From contig AP017991.1 in the NCBI GenBank assembly GCA_003609755.1, forward strand, positions 2,745,501-2,809,500: DNA of 64,000 nucleotides, read 5' to 3'. Made by a program: the position numbers and the translations under genes. This document shows, piece after piece, positions 26,992 through 37,919 of this stretch. The DNA comes from Planktothrix agardhii NIES-204. GTDB taxonomy: Bacteria > Cyanobacteriota > Cyanobacteriia > Cyanobacteriales > Microcoleaceae. Below the pieces are notes generated by a model, which ran no database searches, had not been told where the DNA came from, and worked only from the letters and a program-made list of their open reading frames with translations. Numbering within the stretch: position 1 is the stretch's first letter; every line of letters starts with the position of its first letter.

Positions 26992-27180
26992 ATTTTAGCT
27001 CTGGAAATAAGAAATGAAGACGCTCATAAAAAAGTATTACAAAATTGGGCAGCTTTAGCAAGCTCCAAACCTTTTTTAGTAACCACAACTTATGTTTTTG
27101 ATGAAGTTGTCACTTTTTTTAATAGTCGCAACTTTCATTATAAGGCAGTTGAAGTCGGTAGCCGAACTCTAATTAATTAA
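26992..27180 (+). pseudogene. PIN toxin fragment, second copy with different 3' end
   Basis: Codons 12-61 are identical to the toxin at 25137, then it reads KAVEVGSRTLIN and stops at TAA 27178-27180, against the end of the Uma2 gene. It lacks the first 11 codons with the catalytic Asp, and the last third of the domain. The stop overlaps the Uma2 stop on the other strand. Confidence 0.8.
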
Positions 27181-27788
27181 TAGTTGCGAGGCAAAATATC
27201 ATCAAGACGAAGTTGTAAATTTTTTAATAGAGGAGAAATAATCGGTTCACCAATACGAAATTGTTGCTGGGTGTAATCTTCAGCAATCAGTTGACAAACT
27301 GTAACTGTCGGTTGTTTGGGTTTACCAATAAAAGCCACCCCACCCAAACCCCGATAATCCACAATCCAATATTCAGGTATCCCCAAAAGAGCATATTCTT
27401 CAACTTTTCGAGCGTAATCGGTTTCCCAATTTGTACTTACAACTTCTACGACTAATTTAACTGAACGTCCCAAGGTAATAACAGGTTCTCTTTCCCATAA
27501 CGGTTCACTGCTGATCGCAGTTTCATCTAAAATAATAATATCAGGACGACGGGCAGTGGCGGCATCTGCAAAGGGACGAATTAAACAAGTGCGGGGAATA
27601 AACCAGGGAAGTTTTTCTGTTGTGATAGCAATACCAATTTGAGTTGCTAATTTACCGCTAACGGTTTCATGAGCGCCTGTGGGTTCCATTTCAACTAATT
27701 CTCCGTTAGCAAGTTCATAGCGGGGATTGTCACCATATTGAGCCAGAAATGTTTCAAATGTTAAAAGTGTTTCTAGGGTATAAGTCAT
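27177..27788 (-). CDS. Uma2 family endonuclease-like protein
   Basis: 203 residues of the Uma2/DUF820 family, a PD-(D/E)XK nuclease fold hugely expanded in cyanobacteria. Seen are the N-terminal TFETFLAQYGDNPRYELANGE, the acidic residue in RRPDIIILDE and the VKLVVEVVSTNWETDYARK strand with the conserved Glu and downstream Lys, and EYALLGIPEYWIVDYRG. Complete and intact. The cellular role of the family is unsettled. Confidence 0.9.
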   Translation of the reverse strand: MTYTLETLLTFETFLAQYGDNPRYELANGELVEMEPTGAHETVSGKLATQIGIAITTEKLPWFIPRTCLIRPFADAATARRPDIIILDETAISSEPLWEREPVITLGRSVKLVVEVVSTNWETDYARKVEEYALLGIPEYWIVDYRGLGGVAFIGKPKQPTVTVCQLIAEDYTQQQFRIGEPIISPLLKNLQLRLDDILPRNY

Positions 27789-27936
27789 GGGAAACCTGCT
27801 CTGTTTTTTTACAATACCTTTGCTAATTTATTGAACAACCGCACGGGCATAACCGATTAAATAATACAACCAATTAATGCGATCGCCCTTTCACCTCCTA
27901 AAAAAGCGATCGCTCCTAAATTATTAGAAAATCAAC

Positions 27937-29058
27937 CTAGAATTGTTTCCGTCGCCGCCCTTGGGCATCCGCAGCTAACATCGCTGCCAGCACTGTTTCA
28001 GGACTGATTTCACAGGGTTCATTATGGATGGTTTCACCCGTACTACAGGCCCGCTCTGCTGCTAATAATAAGCGATCGCGACTGACTCCCTCCAGTCCGA
28101 TATCGGCTAAAGTCGTAGGCAGTCCGATGGACTCACAAAAACTGAACACCCGATCAATCACTGGACTGGGGCGATCGGTTAAAATTAACATCGCCAAAAC
28201 CCCAAAGGCGACTTTTTCACCGTGCCAGAATTTTTTGGTTTCTTCCAAAACCGTAAACCCATTATGAATAGCATGGGCCGCAGCTAGTCCGCCACTTTCA
28301 AAACCTAGCCCACTCAGTAACGTATTCGCTTCGATAATTCGTTCTAAGGCCGGAGTCACCACCTGTTGTTCACAGGCAATTTTCCCATAAACCCCGTATT
28401 CTAGCAAGGTTTCATAACACAAATGGGCTAAACTAAAGGCAGTCATTGGCCCCATGCGTCCGGTCATATTTTTGGCGCGTTTAATTTGACAGTCTTCGGC
28501 TTCAAACCAAGTCGCCAGGGCGTCTCCCATCCCGGCCACCAAGAACCGCACCGGAGCTTGGGCAATAATATCGGTATCGACCAAAACTAAATCAGGGTTG
28601 CGCGGTAAGACTAGATAACGCTCCCAGACCCCTTCCGGGGTATAAATCACGGATAAGGCACTACAGGGGGCATCGGTGGAAGCAATGGTGGGAACAATCG
28701 CGACGGGAAGTTTGAGTTGATAGGCGGTGGCTTTAGCCGTGTCGATGGTTTTTCCGCCGCCAATACCTACAATTAAATCTACTTCCTGAGTTTTACCTAA
28801 ACTGACCATCTGTTCAATTTCAGGATCGCAACATTCACCCCCAAAACGTTCCAGATAAATCTCTATTTTTCCCTCGGTGAATTCCTCAACAATGGGTTGC
28901 AATTGAGGGAAAATTACTGGCCCCATTATTACCAGGGCTTTGTGACCTAAACGACTTAATTCTTCACCCAGGAACCGGATGGCATGACTGCCTTGAACAT
29001 ATCGGGCTGGGAAAATAGCTGTAGTAATCACGGTTTGCTCCTTGTTCAAAACGAACAC
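27937..29058 (-). CDS. gldA: iron-containing alcohol dehydrogenase, glycerol dehydrogenase type
   Basis: 373 residues. NAD-dependent oxidation of glycerol to dihydroxyacetone is the usual GldA reaction. The nucleotide site is IVGIGGGKTIDTAKATAYQLK (about residues 95-115). Metal ligands are Asp in GMGDALATWFEAEDC (about 176), His in AAAHAIHNGF (about 260) and His in KKFWHGEKVAFG (about 278). Start taken at ATG 29058; a later start would shorten a variable N terminus (FVLNKEQT). It stands alone, with repeats on its 5' side. Confidence 0.88.
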   Translation of the reverse strand: MFVLNKEQTVITTAIFPARYVQGSHAIRFLGEELSRLGHKALVIMGPVIFPQLQPIVEEFTEGKIEIYLERFGGECCDPEIEQMVSLGKTQEVDLIVGIGGGKTIDTAKATAYQLKLPVAIVPTIASTDAPCSALSVIYTPEGVWERYLVLPRNPDLVLVDTDIIAQAPVRFLVAGMGDALATWFEAEDCQIKRAKNMTGRMGPMTAFSLAHLCYETLLEYGVYGKIACEQQVVTPALERIIEANTLLSGLGFESGGLAAAHAIHNGFTVLEETKKFWHGEKVAFGVLAMLILTDRPSPVIDRVFSFCESIGLPTTLADIGLEGVSRDRLLLAAERACSTGETIHNEPCEISPETVLAAMLAADAQGRRRKQF

Positions 29059-29229
29059 TCTTACTCACCGCAGAAGTCGGGAACGACAAAGAATAACTAA
29101 TTATGCCTTAGTTCCAGTTCATACCATATATTATAAACGATCACTCTTAAATTGACAAGAATTGACAATAATTTGTTACAATTGTTTTGCTAGTCAAACT
29201 CCTTGAGATTAAGCTAATTATCGTTGTTC

Positions 29230-29333
29230 GTTGTTGGGCTTTAGCCCTGTCTTTTTTGGGGGCTTTAGCCCAAAACAAAACTCCCCAGTTGTTGAGCCTT
29301 AGCCCCTATATTCTTGGGCTAAAGCCCAACAAC
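29230..29333. repeat. 18-bp perfect inverted repeat with GGGCTTTAGCCC cores
   Basis: GTTGTTGGGCTTTAGCCC at 29230-29247 is repeated as its exact complement at 29316-29333; further copies of the core lie between. It is related to the GCGCTTCAGCGC repeats at 3622-3825 and 54606. It lies between gldA and fcl in otherwise empty sequence. Confidence 0.85.
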
Positions 29334-29405
29334 AAGGGATTTAATATTGATCAAAAAAGGGTGCGTAACTTAATGTTAACACACCCTAATTATTATTTCA
29401 AACTA

Positions 29406-30350
29406 TTATTCCGCGTGTTGACGATACCAATTAATAGTATTTTTCAACCCTTCTTTAAAGCCAACTTCTGCCACAAACCCGAACCTTTCTTTAGCTCTAG
29501 TTGTATCTAAACAACGGCGAGGTTGACCGTTAGGTTTATCGGTTTCCCAAACAATTTCTCCCTGAAATTCCATTAATTCACAAATCGTTTCTACTAAGTC
29601 TTTAATTGTGACTTCGTGATTTGTTCCTAAATTAACTGGGTCGGGTTCATTATATAATTGAGTTGCCATCACAATTCCCCGCGCCGCATCCGTTGAATAA
29701 AGAAACTCCCTGGTCGGACTGCCATCTCCCCAAACCGGAAGGGTTTTATCTCCCCGTTTTTGAGCTTCATAAACCTTACGAACTAACGCGGGAATCACGT
29801 GGGAACTTTTCGGATTAAAATTATCTTCTGGGCCGTATAAATTCACGGGTAACAGATAGATACCGTTAAAACCATACTGTTGACGATAGGATTGTAACTG
29901 CACCAATAGGGCTTTTTTAGCAATTCCATAAGGTGCGTTAGTTTCTTCGGGATAACCTTCCCAAAGATCATCTTCTTTGAAAGGAACTGGGGTAAACTTA
30001 GGATAGGCGCAAATTGTTCCGACACAGACAAACTTTTGGACTTCCGCACGATAGGCACTCTCAATTAATTGAGTTCCCATCATTAAGTTATCATAGAAAA
30101 GTTCCGCAGGTTTTACTAAATTTAAGCCAATTCCGCCAACGTGCGCGGCCAAATGAATCACAATATCTTGACCCTGAACAACTTTTTGGCAAGCATCTAA
30201 GGTACAAAGATTATACTCCTGAGAACGAGGAATCATAATCTGATTTGGATCGGCGCCCGACTGGAGTAGTTGAGCGACCACTTGACGTCCTAAAAAACCT
30301 GCACCTCCTGTTACCAGAATCCGTTTATTTTTCAAATCTAAGGAATTCAT
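29406..30350 (-). CDS. fcl: GDP-L-fucose synthase
   Basis: 314 residues, a short-chain dehydrogenase that epimerises and reduces GDP-4-keto-6-deoxymannose to GDP-L-fucose with NADPH. The Rossmann motif is [12 protein letters not shown]; the catalytic pair is YGIAKK (Tyr/Lys near 136-140) after [21 protein letters not shown] and the C-terminal [13 protein letters not shown] are family-typical. It begins 26 bases after gmd, so the two form an operon making fucose donors for exopolysaccharide or lipopolysaccharide. Confidence 0.96.
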   Translation of the reverse strand: MNSLDLKNKRILVTGGAGFLGRQVVAQLLQSGADPNQIMIPRSQEYNLCTLDACQKVVQGQDIVIHLAAHVGGIGLNLVKPAELFYDNLMMGTQLIESAYRAEVQKFVCVGTICAYPKFTPVPFKEDDLWEGYPEETNAPYGIAKKALLVQLQSYRQQYGFNGIYLLPVNLYGPEDNFNPKSSHVIPALVRKVYEAQKRGDKTLPVWGDGSPTREFLYSTDAARGIVMATQLYNEPDPVNLGTNHEVTIKDLVETICELMEFQGEIVWETDKPNGQPRRCLDTTRAKERFGFVAEVGFKEGLKNTINWYRQHAE

Positions 30351-30376
30351 AAATTTAGCCTCTATTGTATCAGTAA

Positions 30377-31405
30377 TTAATCAAATTGATGGGTTGGTTC
30401 TTGATTTTCTTCTAAGGCTTTAAGATCGGAATCTACCATTAATTTCACCAATCCTTCAAAGGTAATACTGGGTTCCCAGCCCAATTTTTCTTTAGCTTTA
30501 CCCGGATCACCAATTAAAATATCTACTTCCGCCGGACGCAGATAACGCTCATCAAATTTGACGTAATTTTGCCAATCTAAATTAACATGACCAAAGGCAA
30601 TATCAAGAAATTCCCGAATCGAATGGGTTTCATTTGTAGCAACTACATAATCATCTGCTTCAGAATGTTGGAGCATCAGCCACATAGCTCGAACATAATC
30701 TTTAGCATAGCCCCAATCTCGTTTTGAGTCGAGATTTCCTAAATAGATTTCTTTTTGTTTTCCTTTGACAATTCGAGCCACCGCCCGGGTAATTTTTCGG
30801 GTGACAAAAGTAGGGCCACGACGGGGACTTTCATGGTTAAATAAAATCCCATTACAGGCAAATAAACCGTAGGATTCTCGATAGTTTACGGTTTGCCAAT
30901 GTCCGTAAACCTTAGCACAGGCGTAGGGACTGCGGGGATAAAATGGTGTGGTTTCTTTTTGGGGAATTTCTAACACTTTCCCGAACATTTCTGAGGAACC
31001 TGCTTGATAGAATCGAACTTCAATTCCGGTACGTTGTTGATAATCTCGAATTGCTTCTAATAGACGTAATACCCCCATCCCAACGGCATCAACCGTATAT
31101 TCTGGAGAGTCAAAACTGACCCGAACATGGGATTGAGCGCCCAGATTATAAATTTCTACGGGTTTAACTTCTTCAATAATCCGCCGTAAAGTTGTACCAT
31201 CGGTTAAATCTCCATAGTGTAGAAATAATCGAGCATCAGGGTTGTGAGGATCTTTATAAATATGGTCAATGCGATCGGTATTAAAGCTAGAAGATCGGCG
31301 GATAATCCCATGAACTTCATAGCCTTTTTCTAGTAATAATTCACTTAGATACGAGCCATCTTGACCAGTGATTCCAGTAATTAATGCCCGTTTACGTTCT
31401 GTCAT
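30377..31405 (-). CDS. gmd: GDP-mannose 4,6-dehydratase
   Basis: 342 residues. It converts GDP-D-mannose to GDP-4-keto-6-deoxymannose, the first step to GDP-fucose. The dinucleotide motif is [16 protein letters not shown], followed by the [18 protein letters not shown] region that binds cofactor; catalytic [10 protein letters not shown] is near residue 160. Complete. It is first of the gmd-fcl pair. Confidence 0.97.
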   Translation of the reverse strand: MTERKRALITGITGQDGSYLSELLLEKGYEVHGIIRRSSSFNTDRIDHIYKDPHNPDARLFLHYGDLTDGTTLRRIIEEVKPVEIYNLGAQSHVRVSFDSPEYTVDAVGMGVLRLLEAIRDYQQRTGIEVRFYQAGSSEMFGKVLEIPQKETTPFYPRSPYACAKVYGHWQTVNYRESYGLFACNGILFNHESPRRGPTFVTRKITRAVARIVKGKQKEIYLGNLDSKRDWGYAKDYVRAMWLMLQHSEADDYVVATNETHSIREFLDIAFGHVNLDWQNYVKFDERYLRPAEVDILIGDPGKAKEKLGWEPSITFEGLVKLMVDSDLKALEENQEPTHQFD

Positions 31406-31529
31406 TTAAACTATTCCTTAGAGTTTTATCGGTTAATGTTCCCTAGTTTGATTATACCTAATAACTAATCTAGGGAGTGTGTTAAGTACCTAAACAAAAT
31501 TAATTACACATCCTCCACCCTGTTCCCTT

Positions 31530-31565
31530 CCCCCCTAGCCCCCCGTGCACGGGGGGCTAGGGGGG
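31530..31565. repeat. 36-bp perfect palindrome of C and G runs
   Basis: CCCCCCTAGCCCCCCGTG and its exact complement meet at 31547/31548. It is flanked by TGTTCCC strings as is the copy at 14424. The spacer 31406-31888 (483 bp) otherwise holds no gene; a small imperfect hairpin near 31824-31855 could terminate transcription. Confidence 0.9.
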
Positions 31566-31888
31566 GATGTTCCCTCTCTCAACTAGGTAATTTATTTTGT
31601 GTAACTACTTAATCTGCACCCTGAAACATATTCAGCAATTTCGGAGTCAAGGTGATCTTGTAGATCCTTGAGTTTTAGGATCGTAGCTACAACCAAATTA
31701 ACCTTAGATCAGGTTTAATTCAAGGTTAGGCTAAATTCCTACTTCTACCCGTTTAATTTAGAAACCGGAGATATAAACTTAACTTAAGTATTTAATTCTA
31801 CCTCTATTAGACTCAAAATAAAACCCCTAAACCCATCGATGAAAGAGTTAAGGGGAAATAAAATTATCTATGTATTTTTCTGTTTGAA

Positions 31889-32623
31889 CTAATAAGCTCC
31901 ATTATTTTTAGGAAAAATCACAACCCCAATAGTTTTAACGACAATTCCCAAGTCTGTCCAAAAATTCTTGAAAGTGACATAGTATAAATCCATCTGAACT
32001 CGCCGAGGATAGGGAATATCATTGCGTCCCGAAACTTGCCATAGTCCAGTGATTCCAGGTTTAATAGTTAGGATTTTATCCATGTGACGACCATATTTGT
32101 GTAGTTCTTCCACCACTAAAGGTCGGGGGCCGACTACACTCATGTCTCCTATTAAAACATTCCAAAATTGGGGAAATTCATCTAAACTTGTCACCCGGAG
32201 AAACCGACCTATCCAAGTAATTCTAGGATCATGTTTGAGTTTGAAATTGCTCTGAAATTCCTCTCGCAAATGGGGATAAGTTTCCATAATTTGCGTTAAT
32301 ATTTCATCGGCATTACTCACCATGGTTCTGAATTTAATGCAGCCGAATAACTGGCGGTTTTTTCCGACTCGTTCCTGTACATAAAAAACTGACCCTGGAG
32401 AGCTTAATGCAATCAGCAGAGCCAAAATTAAGTAAACCGGAGCGAATAAAATCAGAACAAACAGAGAGAAGACAATATCAAATAATCGCTTCCAAAATTC
32501 CTCATCTACACGCTGTAGAGAGAGGCGTTCAGGTATTGCTCGATAGGCCAAGGGTAAAACCCCTTGCCTTGTGAACCCACGCCGAAGTCCCTTACCAAAG
32601 ATGAGTTGGCTATTGGCTGTCAT
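31889..32623 (-). CDS. bacterial sugar transferase (undecaprenyl-phosphate glycosyl-1-phosphate transferase)
   Basis: 244 residues. A short N-terminal part, one membrane re-entrant helix (LFDIVFSLFVLILFAPVYLI, about 50-72), then the catalytic domain with KFRTM, DEFPQFWNVL, MSVVGPRP and GITGLWQVSGRND. This is the WcaJ/PglC-like family that links the first sugar phosphate to the lipid carrier, starting repeat units of exopolysaccharide. It is the short form without the four-helix N-terminal region of full WcaJ. Neighbouring GT4, gmd and fcl fit a surface polysaccharide locus. Confidence 0.93.
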   Translation of the reverse strand: MTANSQLIFGKGLRRGFTRQGVLPLAYRAIPERLSLQRVDEEFWKRLFDIVFSLFVLILFAPVYLILALLIALSSPGSVFYVQERVGKNRQLFGCIKFRTMVSNADEILTQIMETYPHLREEFQSNFKLKHDPRITWIGRFLRVTSLDEFPQFWNVLIGDMSVVGPRPLVVEELHKYGRHMDKILTIKPGITGLWQVSGRNDIPYPRRVQMDLYYVTFKNFWTDLGIVVKTIGVVIFPKNNGAY

Positions 32624-32864
32624 CTTACTCCTTCAATTCACACCACACACAGTCCTGATCATAAAGCCTCAAGACACCCAATATAGGTAATTCGGCTTTA
32701 GTTAGTCAAAATTCGGATAGAAAAGCATTCTGCTTAAAACGGGAAAACTCAAGGCCAGAGGGGGAAACAGCTAAATTTTGTTACCCACAAATCTAGGTAT
32801 TCCTTGGTTTTCAACCCTCTATAATCGGGAACGGATTTTCATAAGTCCGAAATTAATTGGCATT

Positions 32865-34043
32865 TTAGCTGATATTGCCCGATTGAAACTGTTGCAAACA
32901 ATGCTCTACGAATCCCAAGTAATGTTCTTGAAATTGTTTCGGGCTAAATTGAGTGGCATTTAATCGGGCCATATCGGGGTTGAACTTGTCCTTAGACTGC
33001 TCAAAGGCTTCTACTGTCTCCACTAAGGCCTCCTCGGTTTGGGCGGAAAATAACAAACCCGTTGCAGAATCTGGATATTGTCGCAGATCTCGCACCGTTT
33101 CCAAAGCACCTCCGACCCCGTAGGCAATTACCGGAGTCCCACAGGCTTGAGCTTCGACTAAGGCGATACCAAAATCCTCACAGGCGGCATAAACAAAGGC
33201 TTTAGCATCCCTCATATACTGGTCTACGACGTCATTTGGTTGCCACCCTAACACCTGAATATTGGGTTTTGCCATTTCTTGAATAGCATTCAATTGCGCC
33301 CCAGTCCCAATCACAACTAACGGGTATCCTAGACGATTGAAGGCTTGGACAATCAAGGCGATTTTTTTATAACTGACTAAACGACAAACCGTTAAGTAAA
33401 AATCCTGTTTTTGCGGTTGAAACTGAAAGCGTTCTATCTGTACAGGGGGATAAATGACCGTAGCCCGGCGACGATAACAGCGCCAAATCCGTCGGGCTGT
33501 ATGTTTGGAATTGGCCATAAAATAATCCACCCGGTTCGCCGAGACCACATCCCACAGCCGCAAACGATGCAACAGATAGCGAGTAAATGCCCCTTGCAGA
33601 CCCTTTCCAGCTAAACTGCTGTTCAGGTAGTCAAAGGTTAAATCCCAGGCGTAGCGCATGGGTGTATGGCAGTAACAGAGGTGCAGTTGATGGGGACTGG
33701 TGAGCACTCCTTTAGCCACCGCATGGGAGGAGGAGAGAATCACGTCATACCCTCGGATGTCTAGTTGTTCGATGGCCAGAGGTAGTAAGGGCAGATATTT
33801 TTGTACCCCCGAACGCGCTTGGGGGAAATGTTGCAGAAAGGTTGTACCGATGGAGCGTTGATACAAATAGCTATCGGGGTTGGTGGATTCAAAATCAATC
33901 AGGGAGTAAACATCCGCCTGAACATGGTTGAGAATTTCCTGGACAACGAGTTCTGAACCTCCCGTCGCCAGGGGTGTTAACCATTCATGAACCATTGCAT
34001 AGGTTAACGACACAGCAAACATCCGTCCGAGAGAGTGCAACAA
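32865..34043 (-). CDS. glycosyltransferase family 4
   Basis: 392 residues with the GT-B fold. The acceptor half begins AMVHEWLTPLATGGSELVVQEIL; donor-binding features are YLTVCRLVSYKKIALIVQAF and DFGIALVEAQACGTPVIAYGVGG, with the E-x7-E signature. The nucleotide sugar is probably a GDP- or UDP-sugar. Starts at an ATG or the ATG eight codons later (MFAVSLTYAMVHEW). It precedes the sugar transferase by 241 bp on the same strand and likely adds a sugar to the same repeat unit. Confidence 0.92.
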   Translation of the reverse strand: MLHSLGRMFAVSLTYAMVHEWLTPLATGGSELVVQEILNHVQADVYSLIDFESTNPDSYLYQRSIGTTFLQHFPQARSGVQKYLPLLPLAIEQLDIRGYDVILSSSHAVAKGVLTSPHQLHLCYCHTPMRYAWDLTFDYLNSSLAGKGLQGAFTRYLLHRLRLWDVVSANRVDYFMANSKHTARRIWRCYRRRATVIYPPVQIERFQFQPQKQDFYLTVCRLVSYKKIALIVQAFNRLGYPLVVIGTGAQLNAIQEMAKPNIQVLGWQPNDVVDQYMRDAKAFVYAACEDFGIALVEAQACGTPVIAYGVGGALETVRDLRQYPDSATGLLFSAQTEEALVETVEAFEQSKDKFNPDMARLNATQFSPKQFQEHYLGFVEHCLQQFQSGNIS

Positions 34044-34088
34044 TTAATATCCCACAGCTTGGGAATTAAATTAGAGGAACATATAAAA

Positions 34089-34220
34089 TCAGGGTATCTT
34101 TGCCCAAATCAGACTATCCTGTTCTACACTATTTAGAATCTCCAGGGTGCAGGGAAAATGTAAAAGACGATACACTTCCTCCGCAAAGTAACGGTCATCG
34201 GCAGAATACGGATCTAGGTT
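34089..34220 (-). pseudogene. 43-codon open remnant, unrecognised
   Basis: In the 303-bp spacer before the kinase gene, the minus strand has an open frame without start codon (NLDPYSADDRYFAEEVYRLL to a TGA at 34089). Its composition is protein-like, so it may be the tail of a lost gene. No family is recognised. The rest of the spacer shows nothing. Confidence 0.25.
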
Positions 34221-34346
34221 CTACCTAGTATTAACTAGAGAATAAGAGATACACACAACTAGATTAGTTGCGGGTCTATTTTTCCCTAACTTAACAATTA
34301 GCAAAAACCAGTTAATCGAACTTTGATTCAACCCTTAAACCCTTGA

Positions 34347-36359
34347 ATGATGCTAGAAAACAAACTTTCTCCAGAATCTTTTATGGATCAAAAAAATCCT
34401 ATTTTTCCAGAATCTGAAAACTGGAAAAATACTACCGTTTACCTAAAAATTTGGCATGAAAAACAAAAAAATAAATCTCTTGTTTCTGCCGATAGTTCTG
34501 AACTTATGATTCCATCACAACGAGAAATTTTTGAAGCGATCGCAGAAGTCACACCGATTCCGATTATGATTAGCCGTTTATCCGATGGTTTAATCTTATA
34601 TGCTAATTCCTTCTGTAGTGAGTTATTTGATTTCCCCCTGAATCAAATCAAAATTATCACAACTCTAGGATTTTATCCTATTGCCTTAGAACGACAAAAA
34701 TTAATTGATCAAATTATCGCAGAAGGCTATATTCATAACCATGAACTGCAAGTTAAAAAAACCGATGGGACTCCCTTTTGGGTGACGGGTTCTTTCCAAA
34801 TTCTACCCTTTCAAGGTGAACAAGCTATTCTTTCTATTTTTCACGATATTACGGAGCGAAAAAAAACCGAAGCTACCCTACAATTAAGTACGGAACGCCT
34901 CTATCGTCAAAATGTTGCCCTACGGGATTTAAGTCGAGAACAAACCTGCAATTATGATCATATTGATACAGCCATTCGTCAAATTACTGAAACCGCTGCT
35001 CATACTTTAGATGTTGACAGAGTGAGTGTTTGGCTCCATAGTGGCCTGGGGGATTCGATTTCAGAACAAGAACGGGTTAATGATTTAAACCCAGCTTGTG
35101 AGGACGAACTTTGGGTTAAACAAAATGCTTTGGAATGGACTTGTGTAGATTTGTATGAACGTCAAACCCATCACCATTCCCCCGAGGAATCAGCAATTAT
35201 TAATCACAACTTTTCCCTATGTTCAAATCCGTTTAATTTGAAAAAATTCTCATTTTATCCCCTCGATTTATTAACTAAATCTTTATCCAAATCATCTGAA
35301 CTAATTGGCAATAGTCTTGCCTCTTTTTCTAGTCACTGTTTAGATAGACCGATTTGGTTAAACGGAAAAATTATTGGGTTTATTTGTGTTGAATATCCCA
35401 TTGATCAACAGGAATGCAGCCTAGAAGATCGGATATTTATTGATTCCTTAGCCAATTTAGTCGCCTTAGCAATTGAACGATTTGAACGGATCAAAGCTGA
35501 AAAAGCATTAGCTCAGGTCAAGAATGAGTTAGAAATTAGAGTTAAAAAACGCACGACAGAATTACAAGAAGCCGTCCAACAGTTACGAATAGAAATGGTA
35601 GAAAGATTTAAAGTAGAAGGGATTTTACAAACTGCTTTACATCAAGCTCAAGCTGCTTCCCAAGCGAAAAGTACCTTCTTAGCAAACATGAGTCATGAGT
35701 TACGAACACCTCTACACGCCATTATCGGTTTTAGCGATTTATTACTCGAAGAAGTAGTGGATAAAAAACTCTATGACCTATTACCCGATGTGGAAAAAAT
35801 TCATCAGTCCGGCTATCATTTGCTTACCTTAATTAATGATATTCTGGATTTATGCAAAGTTGAAGCCGGACAAATACCTTTATCTTTAGAAACCTTTGAA
35901 GTGGCTAGTTTTGTTCATGATGTGGTGACTTGCTTACAACCCCTAGCCGAGCAAAATCAAAACACGGTACAAATTTGTTGTAAAAATAATTTGGATATCA
36001 TGGAGGGAGATATCACTAAAATTCGACAAATTCTTTATAATATAATTAGTAATGCTCTGAAATTTACTTATCAGGGCAAAGTTACCGTCACTTTGAAGCG
36101 TGAACAGAATGAAGACTCAGACTGGATTTGTTTTGAAGTCACCGACACCGGAATTGGTATTTCCCGTGAACAACAAAAAAATTTATTTCAAGCCTTTACC
36201 CAAGTTGATAATTCTTTAAGTCGGGATTATGGTGGTACAGGTTTAGGTTTAGCAATTACCCATCACTATTGCAAAATGCTGGGAGGACAAATCATCGTTT
36301 CTAGCCAACTTGGAGTCGGTTCTAAGTTTACAGTTTATCTCCCAACAGCCCTAGTTTAA
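34347..36359 (+). CDS. PAS-GAF sensor histidine kinase
   Basis: 670 residues, apparently soluble. Order: PAS domain with PAC tail (about 55-175, ITERKKTEATLQ), GAF domain (about 205-378), a coiled coil (380-440), HisKA with FLANMSHELRTPLHAIIGFSD (phospho-accepting His near 450), and HATPase_c (about 550-668; N box NIISNALKFT, G1 DTGIGIS, G2 GTGLGLAI). It has no receiver or membrane region, so it senses an internal signal. The GAF domain shows no obvious bilin-binding CH motif. No response regulator is adjacent. Confidence 0.93.
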   Translation: MMLENKLSPESFMDQKNPIFPESENWKNTTVYLKIWHEKQKNKSLVSADSSELMIPSQREIFEAIAEVTPIPIMISRLSDGLILYANSFCSELFDFPLNQIKIITTLGFYPIALERQKLIDQIIAEGYIHNHELQVKKTDGTPFWVTGSFQILPFQGEQAILSIFHDITERKKTEATLQLSTERLYRQNVALRDLSREQTCNYDHIDTAIRQITETAAHTLDVDRVSVWLHSGLGDSISEQERVNDLNPACEDELWVKQNALEWTCVDLYERQTHHHSPEESAIINHNFSLCSNPFNLKKFSFYPLDLLTKSLSKSSELIGNSLASFSSHCLDRPIWLNGKIIGFICVEYPIDQQECSLEDRIFIDSLANLVALAIERFERIKAEKALAQVKNELEIRVKKRTTELQEAVQQLRIEMVERFKVEGILQTALHQAQAASQAKSTFLANMSHELRTPLHAIIGFSDLLLEEVVDKKLYDLLPDVEKIHQSGYHLLTLINDILDLCKVEAGQIPLSLETFEVASFVHDVVTCLQPLAEQNQNTVQICCKNNLDIMEGDITKIRQILYNIISNALKFTYQGKVTVTLKREQNEDSDWICFEVTDTGIGISREQQKNLFQAFTQVDNSLSRDYGGTGLGLAITHHYCKMLGGQIIVSSQLGVGSKFTVYLPTALV

Positions 36360-36558
36360 TCTAAAGGTTACAAAATAATCAATAACAATTCCCACGTTTT
36401 CTTCATTTAGTGTTAGTTTAAGGGAAGATAGTATGAGATTGATCAAGATTGCGGATGTTTCCAGAAGGAACCTATCCCAGTTCAAGTAGCCAAGCAATTC
36501 GGTCTATCTCCCCTATTTAGGGAAAAGCCACCAGCAGTTAATTAAAAATTAATTCAAT

Positions 36559-37905
36559 ATGTCCAGATATGATTCTCATTTACGGTGTTCCTTCTGCGGT
36601 AAATCTCAAGAGCAAGTTCGCAAATTAATTGCAGGCCCTGGTGTTTATATCTGTGATGAATGCGTAGAACTCTGTAACGAGATTTTAGAAGAAGAATTTT
36701 CCGATAAAAATCTAGCCGCGGCTTCAGTCACAGGACAACCGGGGGTACGTTCTCCCAAACAGTCTACGAATAAAGGGTTTTCTCTGACTTCTATTCCTAA
36801 ACCCATCGAAATTAAAAACTATTTAGATGATCATGTCATCGGTCAAGATGGGGCAAAAAAAGTGCTATCTGTTGCAGTTTATAACCACTATAAACGTCTG
36901 AGTGTAGAAAAGTTAAAAGATTCTGATGCCCAGGCTGATGATGCGATAGAATTGCAAAAAGCGAATATTCTATTGATGGGGCCGACGGGTTGCGGTAAAA
37001 CCTTACTCGCCCAATCTTTAGCGAAATTATTAGATGTTCCCTTTGCTGTTGCTGATGCCACCACTTTAACCGAAGCCGGTTATGTTGGGGATGATGTGGA
37101 AAATATTTTATTACGGTTATTACAGGTTGCCGATTTTGATATTGAAGCCGCACAACAGGGGATTATTTATATTGATGAAATTGATAAAATAGCCCGCAAA
37201 AGTGAAAATACCTCCATTACCCGAGATGTGTCTGGAGAAGGGGTACAACAAGCCCTATTAAAAATGTTAGAAGGTACGGTAGTTAATGTTCCTCCCCAGG
37301 GTGGACGTAAACATCCCTATCAAGATTTTATCCAAATTGATACCAGCAAAATTCTATTTGTCTGTGGCGGGGCTTTCGTTGGTTTAGAAAAACTAATTGA
37401 ACAACGTTTAGGCAAAAAATCCCTGGGTTTTGTGCAGTCAAGAGAAGATCATAAAACTCCGGTTACTCCTCTCCATTCCGACGAAGTTTTGTATCATGTT
37501 CAACCGGAAGATTTAGTTAAATTCGGCTTAATTCCTGAATTTATTGGCCGACTTCCAGTATTAACTAGGGTTTCGCCTTTGGATGAAGGAGCATTAATGC
37601 AGATTTTAACCGAACCTAGTAATGCTTTAGTTAAACAATATAAAAAGCTATTACGCATGGATAATGTCCGGTTAGAATTTGAACCGGAAGCGTTAAAAGC
37701 TATTTCTAAAGAAGCCTTCCGTCGGAAAACTGGGGCGCGAGCCTTACGGGGAATTTTGGAGGAATTAATGTTAGAAGTAATGTATGAAATTCCCTCCAGA
37801 AAAGATGTGGTTCACTGTGTGATTACCCAAGAAATGGTAGAAAAACGTTCCACAGCAGAAATATTATGGCATCCCGCCTGGCATCGACAACATGAGTCGG
37901 CATAA
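36559..37905 (+). CDS. clpX: ClpX, ATP-dependent Clp protease ATP-binding subunit
   Basis: 448 residues. The N-terminal zinc domain has [11 protein letters not shown] and CDECVELC; the AAA+ domain has [12 protein letters not shown] (about residue 140), [10 protein letters not shown] and sensor regions, then the IGF-type loop for ClpP docking within the region after FVGLEK. It unfolds tagged proteins and feeds them to ClpP. Cyanobacterial clpX normally follows clpP2; here the upstream gene is a sensor kinase, so the operon is rearranged or clpX is free-standing. Confidence 0.97.
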   Translation: MSRYDSHLRCSFCGKSQEQVRKLIAGPGVYICDECVELCNEILEEEFSDKNLAAASVTGQPGVRSPKQSTNKGFSLTSIPKPIEIKNYLDDHVIGQDGAKKVLSVAVYNHYKRLSVEKLKDSDAQADDAIELQKANILLMGPTGCGKTLLAQSLAKLLDVPFAVADATTLTEAGYVGDDVENILLRLLQVADFDIEAAQQGIIYIDEIDKIARKSENTSITRDVSGEGVQQALLKMLEGTVVNVPPQGGRKHPYQDFIQIDTSKILFVCGGAFVGLEKLIEQRLGKKSLGFVQSREDHKTPVTPLHSDEVLYHVQPEDLVKFGLIPEFIGRLPVLTRVSPLDEGALMQILTEPSNALVKQYKKLLRMDNVRLEFEPEALKAISKEAFRRKTGARALRGILEELMLEVMYEIPSRKDVVHCVITQEMVEKRSTAEILWHPAWHRQHESA

Positions 37906-37919
37906 TCGTGACACATACT

